From positions 1 through 30,246 of the forward strand of contig SLDE01000182.1 in the NCBI GenBank assembly GCA_007125455.1: DNA of 30,246 bases, given 5' to 3'. Shown here in pieces: positions 14,307 through 22,590 of this stretch. Source of the DNA: Ectothiorhodospiraceae bacterium (GTDB taxonomy: Bacteria > Pseudomonadota > Gammaproteobacteria > Thiohalomonadales > Thiohalomonadaceae). Made by a program: the position numbers and the translations under genes. Under the pieces are notes generated by a model. It saw nothing but the letters and a program-made list of their open reading frames with translations, made no database searches and was not told where the DNA came from. Every line of letters starts with the position of its first letter. Positions within the stretch are counted from its first letter, which is position 1.

Positions 14307-15320
14307 GTGGATTTGAGCGCTCTGGTAGCACAGGCCGAGACCGCGATCGCGGCCGCCGAGGACTTGCAGGCATTGGATCAAATCCGGGTGGAATACCTGG
14401 GCAAGAAGGGGGCCCTTACTGAGCAGATGAAGTCGCTGGGCAAGCTTTCTGCCGAGGAGCGCCCCGCCGCCGGGCAGCGGATCAATCAGGCCAAGGGCCA
14501 AGTGCAACAGACCCTGGAGGCACGCAAGGAGAGTCTGCAACAGGCCAAGTTGAACGCCCGTCTGGCCGCCGAGACCATCGACGTCACCCTGCCTGGCCGT
14601 GGCCAGCAAAGTGGTGGCTTGCATCCGGTGAGCATCACCATGGAGCGCATCGAGGCCCTCTTCTCCCAACTTGGTTTCTCGGTTGCCGAAGGCCCCGAGA
14701 TCGAGGACGACTTTCACAATTTCACCGCCCTCAATATCCCCGAGACCCATCCGGCGCGGGCGATGCACGACACCTTCTACTTCGATGCCCATACCCTGCT
14801 GCGCACCCACACCTCGCCGGTGCAGGTACGTGTGATGGAGGAGAGTCAGCCACCGCTGCGGGTGATCGCCCCCGGTCGGGTCTACCGCTGCGATTCGGAT
14901 CTGACCCACACCCCGATGTTCCATCAGGTTGAAGGGCTGCTGGTGGACGAGCAGGTCAGCTTTGCCGACCTAAAGGGGATTTTGGATGACTTCCTGCGCA
15001 ACTTCTTCGAACAGGAGCTTAAGGTGCGTTTCCGTCCTTCCTATTTCCCCTTCACTGAGCCCTCCGCCGAGGCGGATATCCAGTGTGTGATCTGCGGTGG
15101 CGAGGGCTGCCGGGTATGCAGCCACACCGGCTGGCTGGAGGTGCTGGGCTGCGGCATGGTGCACCCCGAGGTCTTCCGTCAGGTGGGGATCGACAGTGAA
15201 CGCTATACCGGCTTTGCCTTCGGTATGGGGGTCGAGCGTCTGGCGATGCTGCGCTACGGGGTCAACGATCTGCGCTTGTTCTTTGAAAATGACCTGCGCT
15301 TCCTGCAGCAGTTTAACTAA
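14307..15320 (+). CDS. pheS: Phenylalanyl-tRNA synthetase alpha subunit
   Basis: Protein of 337 residues (E. coli 327), the catalytic subunit of the alpha2-beta2 enzyme that charges tRNA-Phe. It has an N-terminal coiled coil (about 1-90), then class II motifs: FDAHTLLRTHTSPVQVR, RVYRCDSDLTHTPMFHQVEG and the C-terminal GMGVERLAMLRYG. The start is GTG at 14307, with GGGAGA six bases upstream and no ATG at a matching place. Insertions of repeat elements on both sides separate it from rplT (291 bases) and pheT (133 bases), unlike the compact arrangement in most relatives. Confidence 0.97.
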   Translation: MDLSALVAQAETAIAAAEDLQALDQIRVEYLGKKGALTEQMKSLGKLSAEERPAAGQRINQAKGQVQQTLEARKESLQQAKLNARLAAETIDVTLPGRGQQSGGLHPVSITMERIEALFSQLGFSVAEGPEIEDDFHNFTALNIPETHPARAMHDTFYFDAHTLLRTHTSPVQVRVMEESQPPLRVIAPGRVYRCDSDLTHTPMFHQVEGLLVDEQVSFADLKGILDDFLRNFFEQELKVRFRPSYFPFTEPSAEADIQCVICGGEGCRVCSHTGWLEVLGCGMVHPEVFRQVGIDSERYTGFAFGMGVERLAMLRYGVNDLRLFFENDLRFLQQFN

Positions 15321-15327
15321 CAAAAGA

Positions 15328-15427
15328 CTCAACACAGAGACCACAGAGGTTGTTTATCATGTTGATTCATGAGCACTTTTCAAGCTTGTAGAACATCATT
15401 GATTTCCTCCGTGTGCTCTGTGTTGAG
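15328..15427. repeat. Inverted-repeat element C (CACAGAG type) between pheS and pheT
   Basis: The left arm (15328-15349) reads CTCAACACAGAGACCACAGA then GG; the right arm (15406-15427), reversed, reads CTCAACACAGAGCACACGGA then GG, 18 of 22 identical. The 56 bases between contain no gene. It lies within what should be the pheS-pheT transcript, seven bases after the pheS stop, so an RNA hairpin with 22-base arms may form between the two subunit genes. Confidence 0.7.
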
Positions 15428-15453
15428 ATTTTCAGCTTTGGGTTTGGAACGAT

Positions 15454-17832
15454 ATGAAATTCAGTGAACAGTGGTTGCGTGAGTGGGTGAATCCGGCGCT
15501 TTCCCGCGACGAGCTTTGCCATCAATTGACCATGGCCGGCCTGGAAGTTGATGCGGTGGCGCCAGTGGCCGGAGTGTTCGACGGTGTGCTGGTGGGCGAG
15601 GTGCTCAAGGTGGCCCCCCATCCCGATGCCGACAAGCTGCGGGTCACCGAGGTGAGCATCGGTAGCGAGGAAAACCTTGAGATCGTCTGTGGTGCGGCCA
15701 ATGTGCGCGAAGGGTTGAAGGTCCCGGTCGCGGTGGTGGGCGCGGTATTGCCGGGTGATTTCAAGATCAAGAAAGCCAAGCTGCGTGGGGTGCCTTCCTT
15801 TGGCATGCTCTGCTCCACCGCCGAGTTGGGGCTGAGTGAGAGCGCCAGTGGCCTGATGGAGCTGCCCGGTGATGCGCCGGTGGGGGAGGATATCCGCCAC
15901 TACCTGCAGTTGGATGATGCCACCATTGAGTTGGGCCTGACTCCCAACCGCAGCGATTGTCTCGGTGTCGCCGGGATCGCCCGTGAGGTGGCCACCAACA
16001 ACGGGATGGCGCTAAGCGCTCCGGCTGTTGAGGCCATTGCCCCCACCATCGACGATACCCTGTCTATCGAGGTGGCGCAGCCCGAGGCCTGTCCACGTTA
16101 TCTGGGGCGGGTGATCCGGGGCATCGACGCCAGCGCCGAGACCCCACTGTGGATGCAGGAGCGCCTGCGCCGCTGTGGTCTGCGCAGCCTCGGGCCGGTG
16201 GTGGATGTGACCAACTATGTGTTACTGGAGCTGGGTCAGCCGATGCATGCCTTCGATCTGGCCAAGCTGCAGGGCGGGGTGCAGGTGCGCCATGCCCAGG
16301 CGGGCGAGACCCTGACCTTGCTTAATGAGCAGGATGTCAGCCTCGACGAGCAGACCCTGGTGATTGCCGACCAACAGGGGCCACTGGCGATGGCCGGGGT
16401 GATGGGCGGGGCCGCCTCGGCGGTCTCTGCTGGCAGTGGCGATATCTTCCTTGAGAGCGCGTTCTTTGCACCGAGCAAATTGGCTGGTTGTGCCCGTCGC
16501 TACGGCCTGCACACCGACTCTTCGCACCGCTTTGAGCGTGGCGTAGACCCGCAGCTGCCACGCCAGGCGATGGAGCGGGCCACGGCGTTGTTATTGCAGA
16601 TCGTCGGTGGACAGGCAGGCCCGATCAGCGAGGTGGTCAGCGAGGCTGACTTGCCCAAAGCAGCGCCGATCCTGCTGCGTCGCCAACGCATTGAGCGGGT
16701 GCTGGGCAGCGCCATCGAGGATCAGCGGGTGGTCGCCATCCTCCAGGGGCTGGGCATGGTGGTGACAGCGGTGGATGAAGGCTGGCAGGTATTGGCCCCG
16801 TCATTCCGTTTTGATATCGCCATCGAGGTGGATCTGATCGAGGAACTGGCCCGTATCGTGGGTTACAGTGAGCTGCCTGCGGTTCGTCCACAGGGTGCCC
16901 TGCAGATGCAGCCACGCCCCGAGGCGGTGGTATCTCGCCGTCTGTTGGCCCGTGTGTTGGTTGAGCGCGGCTACCAGGAGGCGATCAGCTACAGCTTTGT
17001 CGACCCCAAGGTGCAGGCCGTACTGGACCCTCAGCGTGAGCCCATCGCCCTGGCCAATCCCATCTCGGCGGACCTGGCGGTGATGCGCACCACCCTGTGG
17101 GCCGGACTGATGCCCATCGTGCAGCACAACCTCAATCGCCAGCAAGCCCGTATCCGTTTGTTCGAACAGGGACTAAGCTTTATTCGTGATGGCGAGGCAA
17201 CCACCCAGCAGCCGATGCTGGCCGGTGTGGTTTGTGGCAGCCGTGAGCCGGAGCAGTGGGGCCAGGCGGCACATAAGGTCGACTTTTACGACGTCAAGGC
17301 CGATGTAGAGGCCCTGTTGGCACCTGCGCGTATGCATGGTGAGCTGCGCTTTGTCGCCGATGCCCATCCTGCGCTCCATCCGGGGCAGAGCGCCAGGATC
17401 TATCTGGGAGAGCAGGCGATTGGTTGGCTGGGGGCGATCCATCCTGAGCTTGAGCGCAAGTTGGATCTGCATGGCCAGACCTTTGTCTTCGAGTTGGAGA
17501 TTGCTGCGATCACTCAGGGAAGGGTGGTTAAGTTCCGGGAAATCTCTCGATACCCGGCGATTCGTCGCGATCTTGCCTTCGTGGTCGATGCCGAGGTGCA
17601 GGCGCAGTCCCTGTTCGAGTTGATCCGTGCGGCGGCCCCTGAGGGCCTGCAGGAGTTAAAGCTTTTTGACGTGTATCATGGCGAACATATTGATTCAGGT
17701 AGAAAAAGTCTTGCTCTGGGCTTGACCTTACAGGCACAATCGCGCACTCTTACTGATGATGAAGTCGATTCGGCGATAACTACCATTGTGGAGATGCTCC
17801 GGGATAAACTCGGGGCAACGATAAGAGACTGA
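15454..17832 (+). CDS. pheT: Phenylalanyl-tRNA synthetase beta subunit
   Basis: Protein of 792 residues (E. coli 795). The EMAP/OB tRNA-binding domain occupies about 40-150 (VLKVAPHPDADKLRVTEVS), followed by the B3/B4 editing domain (about 210-380), B5 (about 400-475), the catalytic-like core (about 480-680) and a C-terminal ferredoxin-fold anticodon-binding domain (about 698-791, REISRYPAIRRDLAFVVD). It pairs with PheS. The start is ATG at 15454 with only a weak GGAAC upstream. The stop lies two bases before ihfA. Confidence 0.97.
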   Translation: MKFSEQWLREWVNPALSRDELCHQLTMAGLEVDAVAPVAGVFDGVLVGEVLKVAPHPDADKLRVTEVSIGSEENLEIVCGAANVREGLKVPVAVVGAVLPGDFKIKKAKLRGVPSFGMLCSTAELGLSESASGLMELPGDAPVGEDIRHYLQLDDATIELGLTPNRSDCLGVAGIAREVATNNGMALSAPAVEAIAPTIDDTLSIEVAQPEACPRYLGRVIRGIDASAETPLWMQERLRRCGLRSLGPVVDVTNYVLLELGQPMHAFDLAKLQGGVQVRHAQAGETLTLLNEQDVSLDEQTLVIADQQGPLAMAGVMGGAASAVSAGSGDIFLESAFFAPSKLAGCARRYGLHTDSSHRFERGVDPQLPRQAMERATALLLQIVGGQAGPISEVVSEADLPKAAPILLRRQRIERVLGSAIEDQRVVAILQGLGMVVTAVDEGWQVLAPSFRFDIAIEVDLIEELARIVGYSELPAVRPQGALQMQPRPEAVVSRRLLARVLVERGYQEAISYSFVDPKVQAVLDPQREPIALANPISADLAVMRTTLWAGLMPIVQHNLNRQQARIRLFEQGLSFIRDGEATTQQPMLAGVVCGSREPEQWGQAAHKVDFYDVKADVEALLAPARMHGELRFVADAHPALHPGQSARIYLGEQAIGWLGAIHPELERKLDLHGQTFVFELEIAAITQGRVVKFREISRYPAIRRDLAFVVDAEVQAQSLFELIRAAAPEGLQELKLFDVYHGEHIDSGRKSLALGLTLQAQSRTLTDDEVDSAITTIVEMLRDKLGATIRD

Positions 17833-17834
17833 AC

Positions 17835-18131
17835 ATGGCGTTGACCAAAGCTGCAATTGCTGAAACCCTTTTTGAAGAGTTGGGGCTAAACAAGCGTGAG
17901 GCCAAGGAGCTGGTCGAACAGTTCTTTGAAGAGATCCGCATCGCGCTGGAAAATGGCCACCAGGTCAAGCTCTCAGGCTTCGGAAACTTCGATTTGCGCG
18001 ACAAGAACGAGCGGCCCGGTCGCAACCCCAAGACAGGGGAGGAGATCCCGATCACCGCACGTCGTGTCGTGACCTTCCGTCCAGGGCAGAAACTCAAGGC
18101 GAGAGTAGAGGCATATGCTGGAAGCGAGTAA
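17835..18131 (+). CDS. ihfA: Integration host factor alpha subunit
   Basis: Protein of 98 residues (E. coli 99) of the HU/IHF family; with IhfB it bends DNA sharply in promoters, recombination and replication. MALTKAAIAETLFEELGLNK begins the family N-terminus, and the beta-arm motif GRNPKTGEEIPITARRVV contains the intercalating proline region. Downstream of pheT is the usual place for ihfA in gammaproteobacteria, and the two genes are two bases apart. The last 17 bases overlap the start of the MerR-like gene. Confidence 0.97.
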   Translation: MALTKAAIAETLFEELGLNKREAKELVEQFFEEIRIALENGHQVKLSGFGNFDLRDKNERPGRNPKTGEEIPITARRVVTFRPGQKLKARVEAYAGSE

Positions 18132-18474
18132 TAACAACGAACTGCCCCCCATCCCCGGTAAGCGCTATTTCACCATTGGTGAGGTTAGCGAGCTGTGCAA
18201 CGTCAAGCCCCATGTACTGCGCTACTGGGAGCAGGAGTTTCCGCAGCTCAAGCCGGTTAAGCGTCGTGGTAATCGTCGCTATTACCAGCGTCAGGATGTG
18301 ATGATCATTCGCCAGATCCGCGCCCTGCTGTACGAGCAGGGCTTTACTATTGGCGGTGCGCGCCAGCAGTTGGAGAGTGGGGACGTTAAGGGGGATGCCA
18401 TCCAAAGCCAGCAGATCATCCGTCAGCTGCGCATCGAGCTGGAAGAAGTACTCGATATTCTTAAGGCCCGCTGA
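18115..18474 (+). CDS. MerR-family transcriptional regulator
   Basis: Protein of 119 residues. Residues 17-86 form a MerR-type winged helix-turn-helix (YFTIGEVSELCNVKPHVLRY, WEQEF, RRGNRRYYQRQDV); the rest is a short helical tail ending in ELEEVLDILKAR that would dimerise. There is no cysteine-rich ligand pocket as in metal-sensing MerR proteins. A MerR-like gene between ihfA and tRNA-Pro is recurrent in Pseudomonas and relatives, which argues for a conserved but unknown role. The start at 18115 lies inside ihfA, preceded by AGAGG. Confidence 0.9.
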   Translation: MLEASNNNELPPIPGKRYFTIGEVSELCNVKPHVLRYWEQEFPQLKPVKRRGNRRYYQRQDVMIIRQIRALLYEQGFTIGGARQQLESGDVKGDAIQSQQIIRQLRIELEEVLDILKAR

Positions 18475-18493
18475 AAAATCTTTGTCCTGGTGG

Positions 18494-18522
18494 TTCTCAT
18501 TTCACGGGAACTGCGGTATGAT
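18494..18522 (+). promoter_or_regulatory. Putative tRNA-Pro promoter
   Basis: TTCTCA (18494-18499), a 17-base spacer and TATGAT (18517-18522), followed by a GC-rich discriminator GCCCGGC. Such a discriminator is typical of stringently controlled stable RNA promoters. Confidence 0.5.
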
Positions 18523-18550
18523 GCCCGGCTTTCACGGTAAGTGAATTTCT

Positions 18551-18628
<78 letters not shown>

Positions 18629-18633
18629 CCAAT

Positions 18634-18662
18634 AAAAAGAGCAGCCTTGGCTGCTCTTTTTT
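18634..18662 (+). terminator. Terminator after tRNA-Pro
   Basis: AAAAAGAGCAGC (18634-18645) and GCTGCTCTTTTT pair around a four-base loop, and the T-run continues to 18662. It ends the tRNA transcript and any read-through from the ihfA operon. Confidence 0.88.
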
Positions 18663-18991
18663 CGTTTTGGCCCGAGGCCTATCTAGCCATCCCTGTGTTC
18701 GTTTTGCCCTCGGCTTGGGCTGGACTCTCTAAAAGCAAAATACTCGCCCTGCGCTGCAACTTTGAACGGTTGCCTTGCTGAACGGGTAGGAGCGCCCCTG
18801 GCCGCGAATGGCCTTTGACGGATATCGCGGCGAGGCGCTGCTGCTACAATTCGGGGGGCGAGTAGATACGCCAAAAGTAACCCCCGCCCTGGTGTTCAAC
18901 GGCATAAATGTTGGCGATCTGTTGCCCAGTACTCCCACGACCGCGCTAACTGTGGTAGTTTTTCTCAGGTTAAAGCAAAGGGAGAAACAAA
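18663..18991. other. 329-bp non-coding stretch before the signalling cassette
   Basis: No credible gene. A REP-like inverted pair occupies 18786-18847. The remainder shows no clear promoter; GGGAGA at 18980-18985 is the ribosome binding site of the next gene. Confidence 0.6.
18786..18847. repeat. REP-like inverted pair
   Basis: The left end begins GTAGGAGCG followed by GCCGCGA at 18801-18807; the right end in reverse complement begins GTAGCAGCAGCG followed by GCCGCGA. Two imperfect copies of a GTAGGAGCG-N-GCCGCGA unit thus face each other within 62 bases. Similar units are abundant between genes in Pseudomonas and other gammaproteobacteria, where RAYT transposases act on them. No such transposase is in the window. 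Confidence 0.65.
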
Positions 18992-19429
18992 ATGCCGGAG
19001 AAAACCATCCTGCTGGTGGAGGATAATCCCGATGATGTCCTGCTCACCACTACTGCATTACAAGAAAACAATATCCTCAACAAGGTTGTGGTAGCTAAAG
19101 ACGGGGTGGAGGCGATCGAATACCTCTTTCGCGAGGGGCAGTACGCCGATCGTGCGCCGGGTAACCCGCAGCTGATCCTGCTCGATCTCAAGCTGCCCAA
19201 GGTAGATGGGCTGGAGGTGCTGCAGCGCATTCGAGCCGAGGACGCCACACGCCATATCCCTGTGGTGATCCTGACCACCTCCACCGAGCAGGAGGACATG
19301 CTGCGAGGCTACGATCTGGGTAGCAACAGCTTTGTTAAGAAGCCGGTGGACTTTACCGAATTCATCGATGCGGTGCGTAACATCGGCCTCTACTGGCTGG
19401 TATTAAACGAGTCGGTGCCAAATTCATGA
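18992..19429 (+). CDS. Single-domain response regulator (Rcp1-like)
   Basis: Protein of 145 residues consisting of one receiver domain. The acidic pair is in LLVEDNPDDV (Glu10, Asp11), the phosphoacceptor is Asp65 in LILLDLKLPK, the switch Thr is in VVILTTST and the conserved Lys in FVKKPVDF. It resembles Rcp1-type regulators that exchange phosphate with phytochrome-like or hybrid kinases. With no output domain it must act by protein contact, or as a phosphate donor or sink for the kinase encoded next. The ribosome binding site GGGAGA is well placed. Its stop overlaps the next start as ATGA. Confidence 0.9.
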   Translation: MPEKTILLVEDNPDDVLLTTTALQENNILNKVVVAKDGVEAIEYLFREGQYADRAPGNPQLILLDLKLPKVDGLEVLQRIRAEDATRHIPVVILTTSTEQEDMLRGYDLGSNSFVKKPVDFTEFIDAVRNIGLYWLVLNESVPNS

Positions 19430-20481
19430 AGCTCACCCTGCTGCTGCTTGAGGACTCCAACGACGACGCCGAGCTGGTCTTGGCCGAACTGGAGATGGGC
19501 GGCTACGCCGTGGAGGTTGAGCAGGTCTATACCCGTCAGGGGATGGTCGCCGCATTGGCACGCAGACAGGATTGGGATCTGATCATCTCCGATCACAATA
19601 TGCCCGGCTTTTCCTCCATTGACGCCTTGCTGATCCTGATTAACAGCGGTTTGGATATTCCCTTGATCATCGTCTCCGGCACCATCGGCGAAGAGATGGC
19701 CGTGGAGGTGATGAAGGCCGGTGCCAAAGACTATGTGATGAAGGATAACCTCAGTCGCCTGGGTCCCGCGGTAAAAAATGCCATCGAATCGGCCCAGGCC
19801 AAGCGTTGTGCCCTGGATTATCAACAGCGTCTGCGTGAACTGGGCGTCCACCTGGAGTCGGTGCGTGAGCAGGAGCGGGCAGCTATCGCTCGCGACATTC
19901 ACGATGAGATAGGGGGGCTGTTGACGGCACTGAAGATGGACGTGCGCTGGCTTGCCCGGCGTAACGACGGGACAACGGGCGAGATCACTGACAAGCTCGA
20001 CTGTATGGGCGAGCATCTGGATCGGGCGATCCGTTGCGTACGCCGCATCATCACCGACCTGCGGCCAAGCGTGCTGGATGATCTGGGGCTATTTGCTGCA
20101 CTGGAATGGCAGCTGGAAGAGTTTCGCAAGCGCTACGGGGTAGATTGCCGCTTTCGCATCGATGACGGTCTAAAATCATGCGAAAATTGCGAACATAGTA
20201 TTACGGTATTTCGCATCTTCCAGGAATCGCTCAATAACATTGCCAAGCATGCCCGCGCCACACGGGTTGAGGTCTCTGCCATCCGTAAGGAAGGGGCGCT
20301 GCTGCTCTCGGTGGAGGATAATGGTGTCGGGATCAGCGAAGAGAGCAAACACAAGCACGGCTCGTACGGGCTAATTGGGATGAACGAGCGTGCGATGGCC
20401 ATTGCTGGGGAGTTTCGCATTACTGCTATCGAAGGCGGTGGAACACGTCTTGTATTACGCATACCGTGCCAAAAAACATAG
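19426..20481 (+). CDS. Receiver-histidine kinase hybrid without a sensor domain (NarL-partner type)
   Basis: Protein of 351 residues. Residues 1-125 are a receiver domain (phosphoacceptor Asp56 in IISDHNMP, Lys106). A HisKA_3 dimerisation domain follows (about 145-215) with ERAAIARDIHDEIGG and phosphoacceptor His159. The C-terminal ATPase domain (about 258-348) has the N-box FQESLNNIAKHA, DNGVGI and GSYGLIGMNERA. There is no membrane segment, PAS or GAF domain, so input probably arrives by phosphotransfer or contact through the receiver. A pair of cysteines, Cys252 and Cys255 (SCENCEHS), sits just before the N-box. The HisKA_3 class normally phosphorylates NarL/FixJ regulators, and one is encoded 92 bases downstream. 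Confidence 0.9.
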   Translation: MKLTLLLLEDSNDDAELVLAELEMGGYAVEVEQVYTRQGMVAALARRQDWDLIISDHNMPGFSSIDALLILINSGLDIPLIIVSGTIGEEMAVEVMKAGAKDYVMKDNLSRLGPAVKNAIESAQAKRCALDYQQRLRELGVHLESVREQERAAIARDIHDEIGGLLTALKMDVRWLARRNDGTTGEITDKLDCMGEHLDRAIRCVRRIITDLRPSVLDDLGLFAALEWQLEEFRKRYGVDCRFRIDDGLKSCENCEHSITVFRIFQESLNNIAKHARATRVEVSAIRKEGALLLSVEDNGVGISEESKHKHGSYGLIGMNERAMAIAGEFRITAIEGGGTRLVLRIPCQKT

Positions 20482-20487
20482 TATCCA

Positions 20488-20534
20488 CTCGCCCCCCTTT
20501 CCCCCAATGGGGGAGAGGGGATAAAGGGGGCGAG
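20488..20534. repeat. GC-rich inverted repeat between kinase and regulator genes
   Basis: CTCGCCCCCC (20488-20497) with TTTCCCCC, and further right GGGGG then AAAGGGGGCGAG (20523-20534), face each other around AAT. The right arm carries about eight extra bases. A strong hairpin without a U-tract would form in the shared transcript, or it may be a dispersed intergenic repeat. It could lower expression of the downstream gene. Confidence 0.55.
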
Positions 20535-20573
20535 CAGTGACAAAACATAAAAAATTGCATATGTGGGGAAACG

Positions 20574-21203
20574 ATGAAGATCTTGATAGTTGATGACCAT
20601 GCGGTGGTTCGTCAGGGGATTAAACAAATCATCTCGGACATGTCGGAAGCCTGTGAGGTCGGCGAGGCGGGCAACGGTGGGGATGCGATGCAGCTGCTGC
20701 GCCGCGAGAGCTGGGACTTGGTGTTGCTGGATATCGGCCTGCCGGGCAAGAACGGGATCGAGGTCCTTAAGCAGATCCGCGCCGAGTGGAAACGCCTGCC
20801 GGTGTTGATCCTGAGTATGTACTCGGAGGATCAATACGCCCTGCGTGCGATCCGTGCCGGTGCCTCTGGCTACATGACCAAAGAGATGGCCCCCGATGAA
20901 TTGCTCAACGCCATTGCCAAGGTACGCAATGGCGGACGTTTCATCAGTCCGGAGGTGGCCGAGAAGCTGGTCTTCGATCTGGACGAGCAGAGCGATGAGA
21001 TGCCGCACCAGAGTCTGTCGGATCGGGAGTTTGAGGTGCTGCGCCTGATCGCCTCGGGCAAGACTGTCTCCGAAATCGGCGAGCAGCTCTCGCTGAGCGT
21101 CAAGACCATCAGCACCTACCGCAGCCGCATCCTGGAGAAGATGAAGATGAAACACAATGCGGAACTGACCCACTACGCCATCAGCAACCAACTGGTGGAA
21201 TAA
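20574..21203 (+). CDS. NarL/FixJ-family response regulator
   Basis: Protein of 209 residues. The receiver domain (1-120) has ILIVDDHAVVRQG (Asp7, Asp8) and phosphoacceptor Asp53 in LVLLDIGLPG; the LuxR-type helix-turn-helix (about 143-203) has LSDREFEVLRLIASGKTVSE and LSVKTISTYRSRILEKM. It is a DNA-binding regulator and the probable final acceptor of the upstream hybrid kinase. The ribosome binding site GGGGA precedes ATG at 20574. Target genes are not evident from the window. Confidence 0.93.
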   Translation: MKILIVDDHAVVRQGIKQIISDMSEACEVGEAGNGGDAMQLLRRESWDLVLLDIGLPGKNGIEVLKQIRAEWKRLPVLILSMYSEDQYALRAIRAGASGYMTKEMAPDELLNAIAKVRNGGRFISPEVAEKLVFDLDEQSDEMPHQSLSDREFEVLRLIASGKTVSEIGEQLSLSVKTISTYRSRILEKMKMKHNAELTHYAISNQLVE

Positions 21204-21213
21204 GCCCCGCTTT

Positions 21214-22590
21214 ATGGCCGAGCTGCGTTGTGAGGAGTTGCCCTACCCAGAGGATGTGGCTGAGCTATTCGCTCCCTTGGCCGAGCGCCCTTGGTCGCTG
21301 TGGCTGGATAGTGGCGGGGGAGGGCTGAACCACGCCCGTTATGACATCCTGTTGGCTGATCCCTACGCCACCCTGACCACCCGCAACGGGGAAACCCTTC
21401 TTGAGCACCTGGATGGTGGCTGGTGCGACGATGGTGATCCCTTCGCCCTGCTGCGTGGCGAATTGGCGAAGTACCCAAGCAGCGCCCTGCCTGACATCCC
21501 CTTTGCCGGTGGCGCGGCGGGTTATTTCTCCTACGACCTGGCGCGCCGGATCGAGTCATTGCCTAGCCTGGCGCAGGACGACCTACAGATGCCGATGATG
21601 CAGATCGGCCTTTATGATTGGGCCTTGGTGGTCGATCACCAACAGCGCCGCTGTCGGCTGGTCTCCTGGCAACACCGTCCTGAGACGGCAGGGCTGTGGG
21701 ATGCGCTGTGCCAGGGCTTCTCAGCGCCCAGGGCAGATAGCGCTGCCCCTCTGCGTGTCGATGGGGCGCTGTGCTCCAATATGGACGAAGCGGCCTATGC
21801 CACGGGCTTTGCACGCATCCAGCGCTATCTGCGTGAAGGGGATTGCTATCAGGTCAACTTTGCCCAGCGCTTTGCAGTCTCGGTGGCGGGGGATCCCTTC
21901 GCCAGTTACCGGCGCTTGCGCGCCCAGAGTCCAGCCCCGTTTGGGGCCTACTTCAATACCCCGGATGGTCAGCTGTTGTGCAACTCACCGGAACGCTTCC
22001 TGCGGGTGACACAGGGGCAGGTCGAGACGGCACCGATCAAGGGTACCCGTCCGCGCATGGCAGAGCCACAACAGGATGCGCAGCAGCGCCAGCAATTGCT
22101 GCATAGCGCCAAGGATCGGGCCGAAAATGTGATGATTGTCGATCTGCTACGCAATGATCTGAGCAAGGTCTGTGAGCCGGGTTCTATTCGTGTGCCCGAG
22201 TTATTCCGGGTGGAGAGCTATGCCACCGTGCATCAGCTGATCAGCCGAGTGCAAGGTCAGTTGCGCGCAGGTGAGGATGCCCTGTCCCTGTTGCGCCACT
22301 GCTTTCCCGGCGGTTCGATCACCGGGGCACCCAAGTTGCGGGCAATGCAGATCATCGAGTCGCTGGAGCCCCATCGGCGCGGGATCTACTGTGGGTCGAT
22401 TGCCTGCATCGGCTTCGATGGCCATATGGATAGCAACATTGTGATCCGTACCGCGCTGCACCAGGCAGGGCAGCTCTATTACTCGGCCGGTGGCGGCATT
22501 GTCAGTGACTCCGAGTGCGAGGCCGAGTATCAGGAGACCTTCCACAAGGCGGCCGCCTTTTTTCGCATGCTGGAGCTACCCACAGGTTAG
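21214..22590 (+). CDS. pabB: Aminodeoxychorismate synthase component I
   Basis: Protein of 458 residues of the chorismate-utilising family. With PabA glutaminase it aminates chorismate to 4-amino-4-deoxychorismate for folate synthesis. The catalytic Lys is Lys276 in APIKGTRPR, the residue that separates PabB (Lys) from anthranilate synthase TrpE (Ala or other). Other motifs are GDCYQVNFAQRF, AENVMIVDLLRNDL, FPGGSITGAPK and YSAGGGIVSDS. It starts ten bases after the NarL-type regulator gene without a strong ribosome binding site, so it may be read through from that cassette. Its 3' end overlaps the convergent pseudopilin gene by 15 bases. Confidence 0.94.
   Translation: MAELRCEELPYPEDVAELFAPLAERPWSLWLDSGGGGLNHARYDILLADPYATLTTRNGETLLEHLDGGWCDDGDPFALLRGELAKYPSSALPDIPFAGGAAGYFSYDLARRIESLPSLAQDDLQMPMMQIGLYDWALVVDHQQRRCRLVSWQHRPETAGLWDALCQGFSAPRADSAAPLRVDGALCSNMDEAAYATGFARIQRYLREGDCYQVNFAQRFAVSVAGDPFASYRRLRAQSPAPFGAYFNTPDGQLLCNSPERFLRVTQGQVETAPIKGTRPRMAEPQQDAQQRQQLLHSAKDRAENVMIVDLLRNDLSKVCEPGSIRVPELFRVESYATVHQLISRVQGQLRAGEDALSLLRHCFPGGSITGAPKLRAMQIIESLEPHRRGIYCGSIACIGFDGHMDSNIVIRTALHQAGQLYYSAGGGIVSDSECEAEYQETFHKAAAFFRMLELPTG

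Noticed and set aside
18683..18874. 63-codon minus-strand frame after tRNA-Pro
   Set aside because: It runs through the REP-like repeat; translated repeats of this kind are commonly mis-annotated as small proteins.
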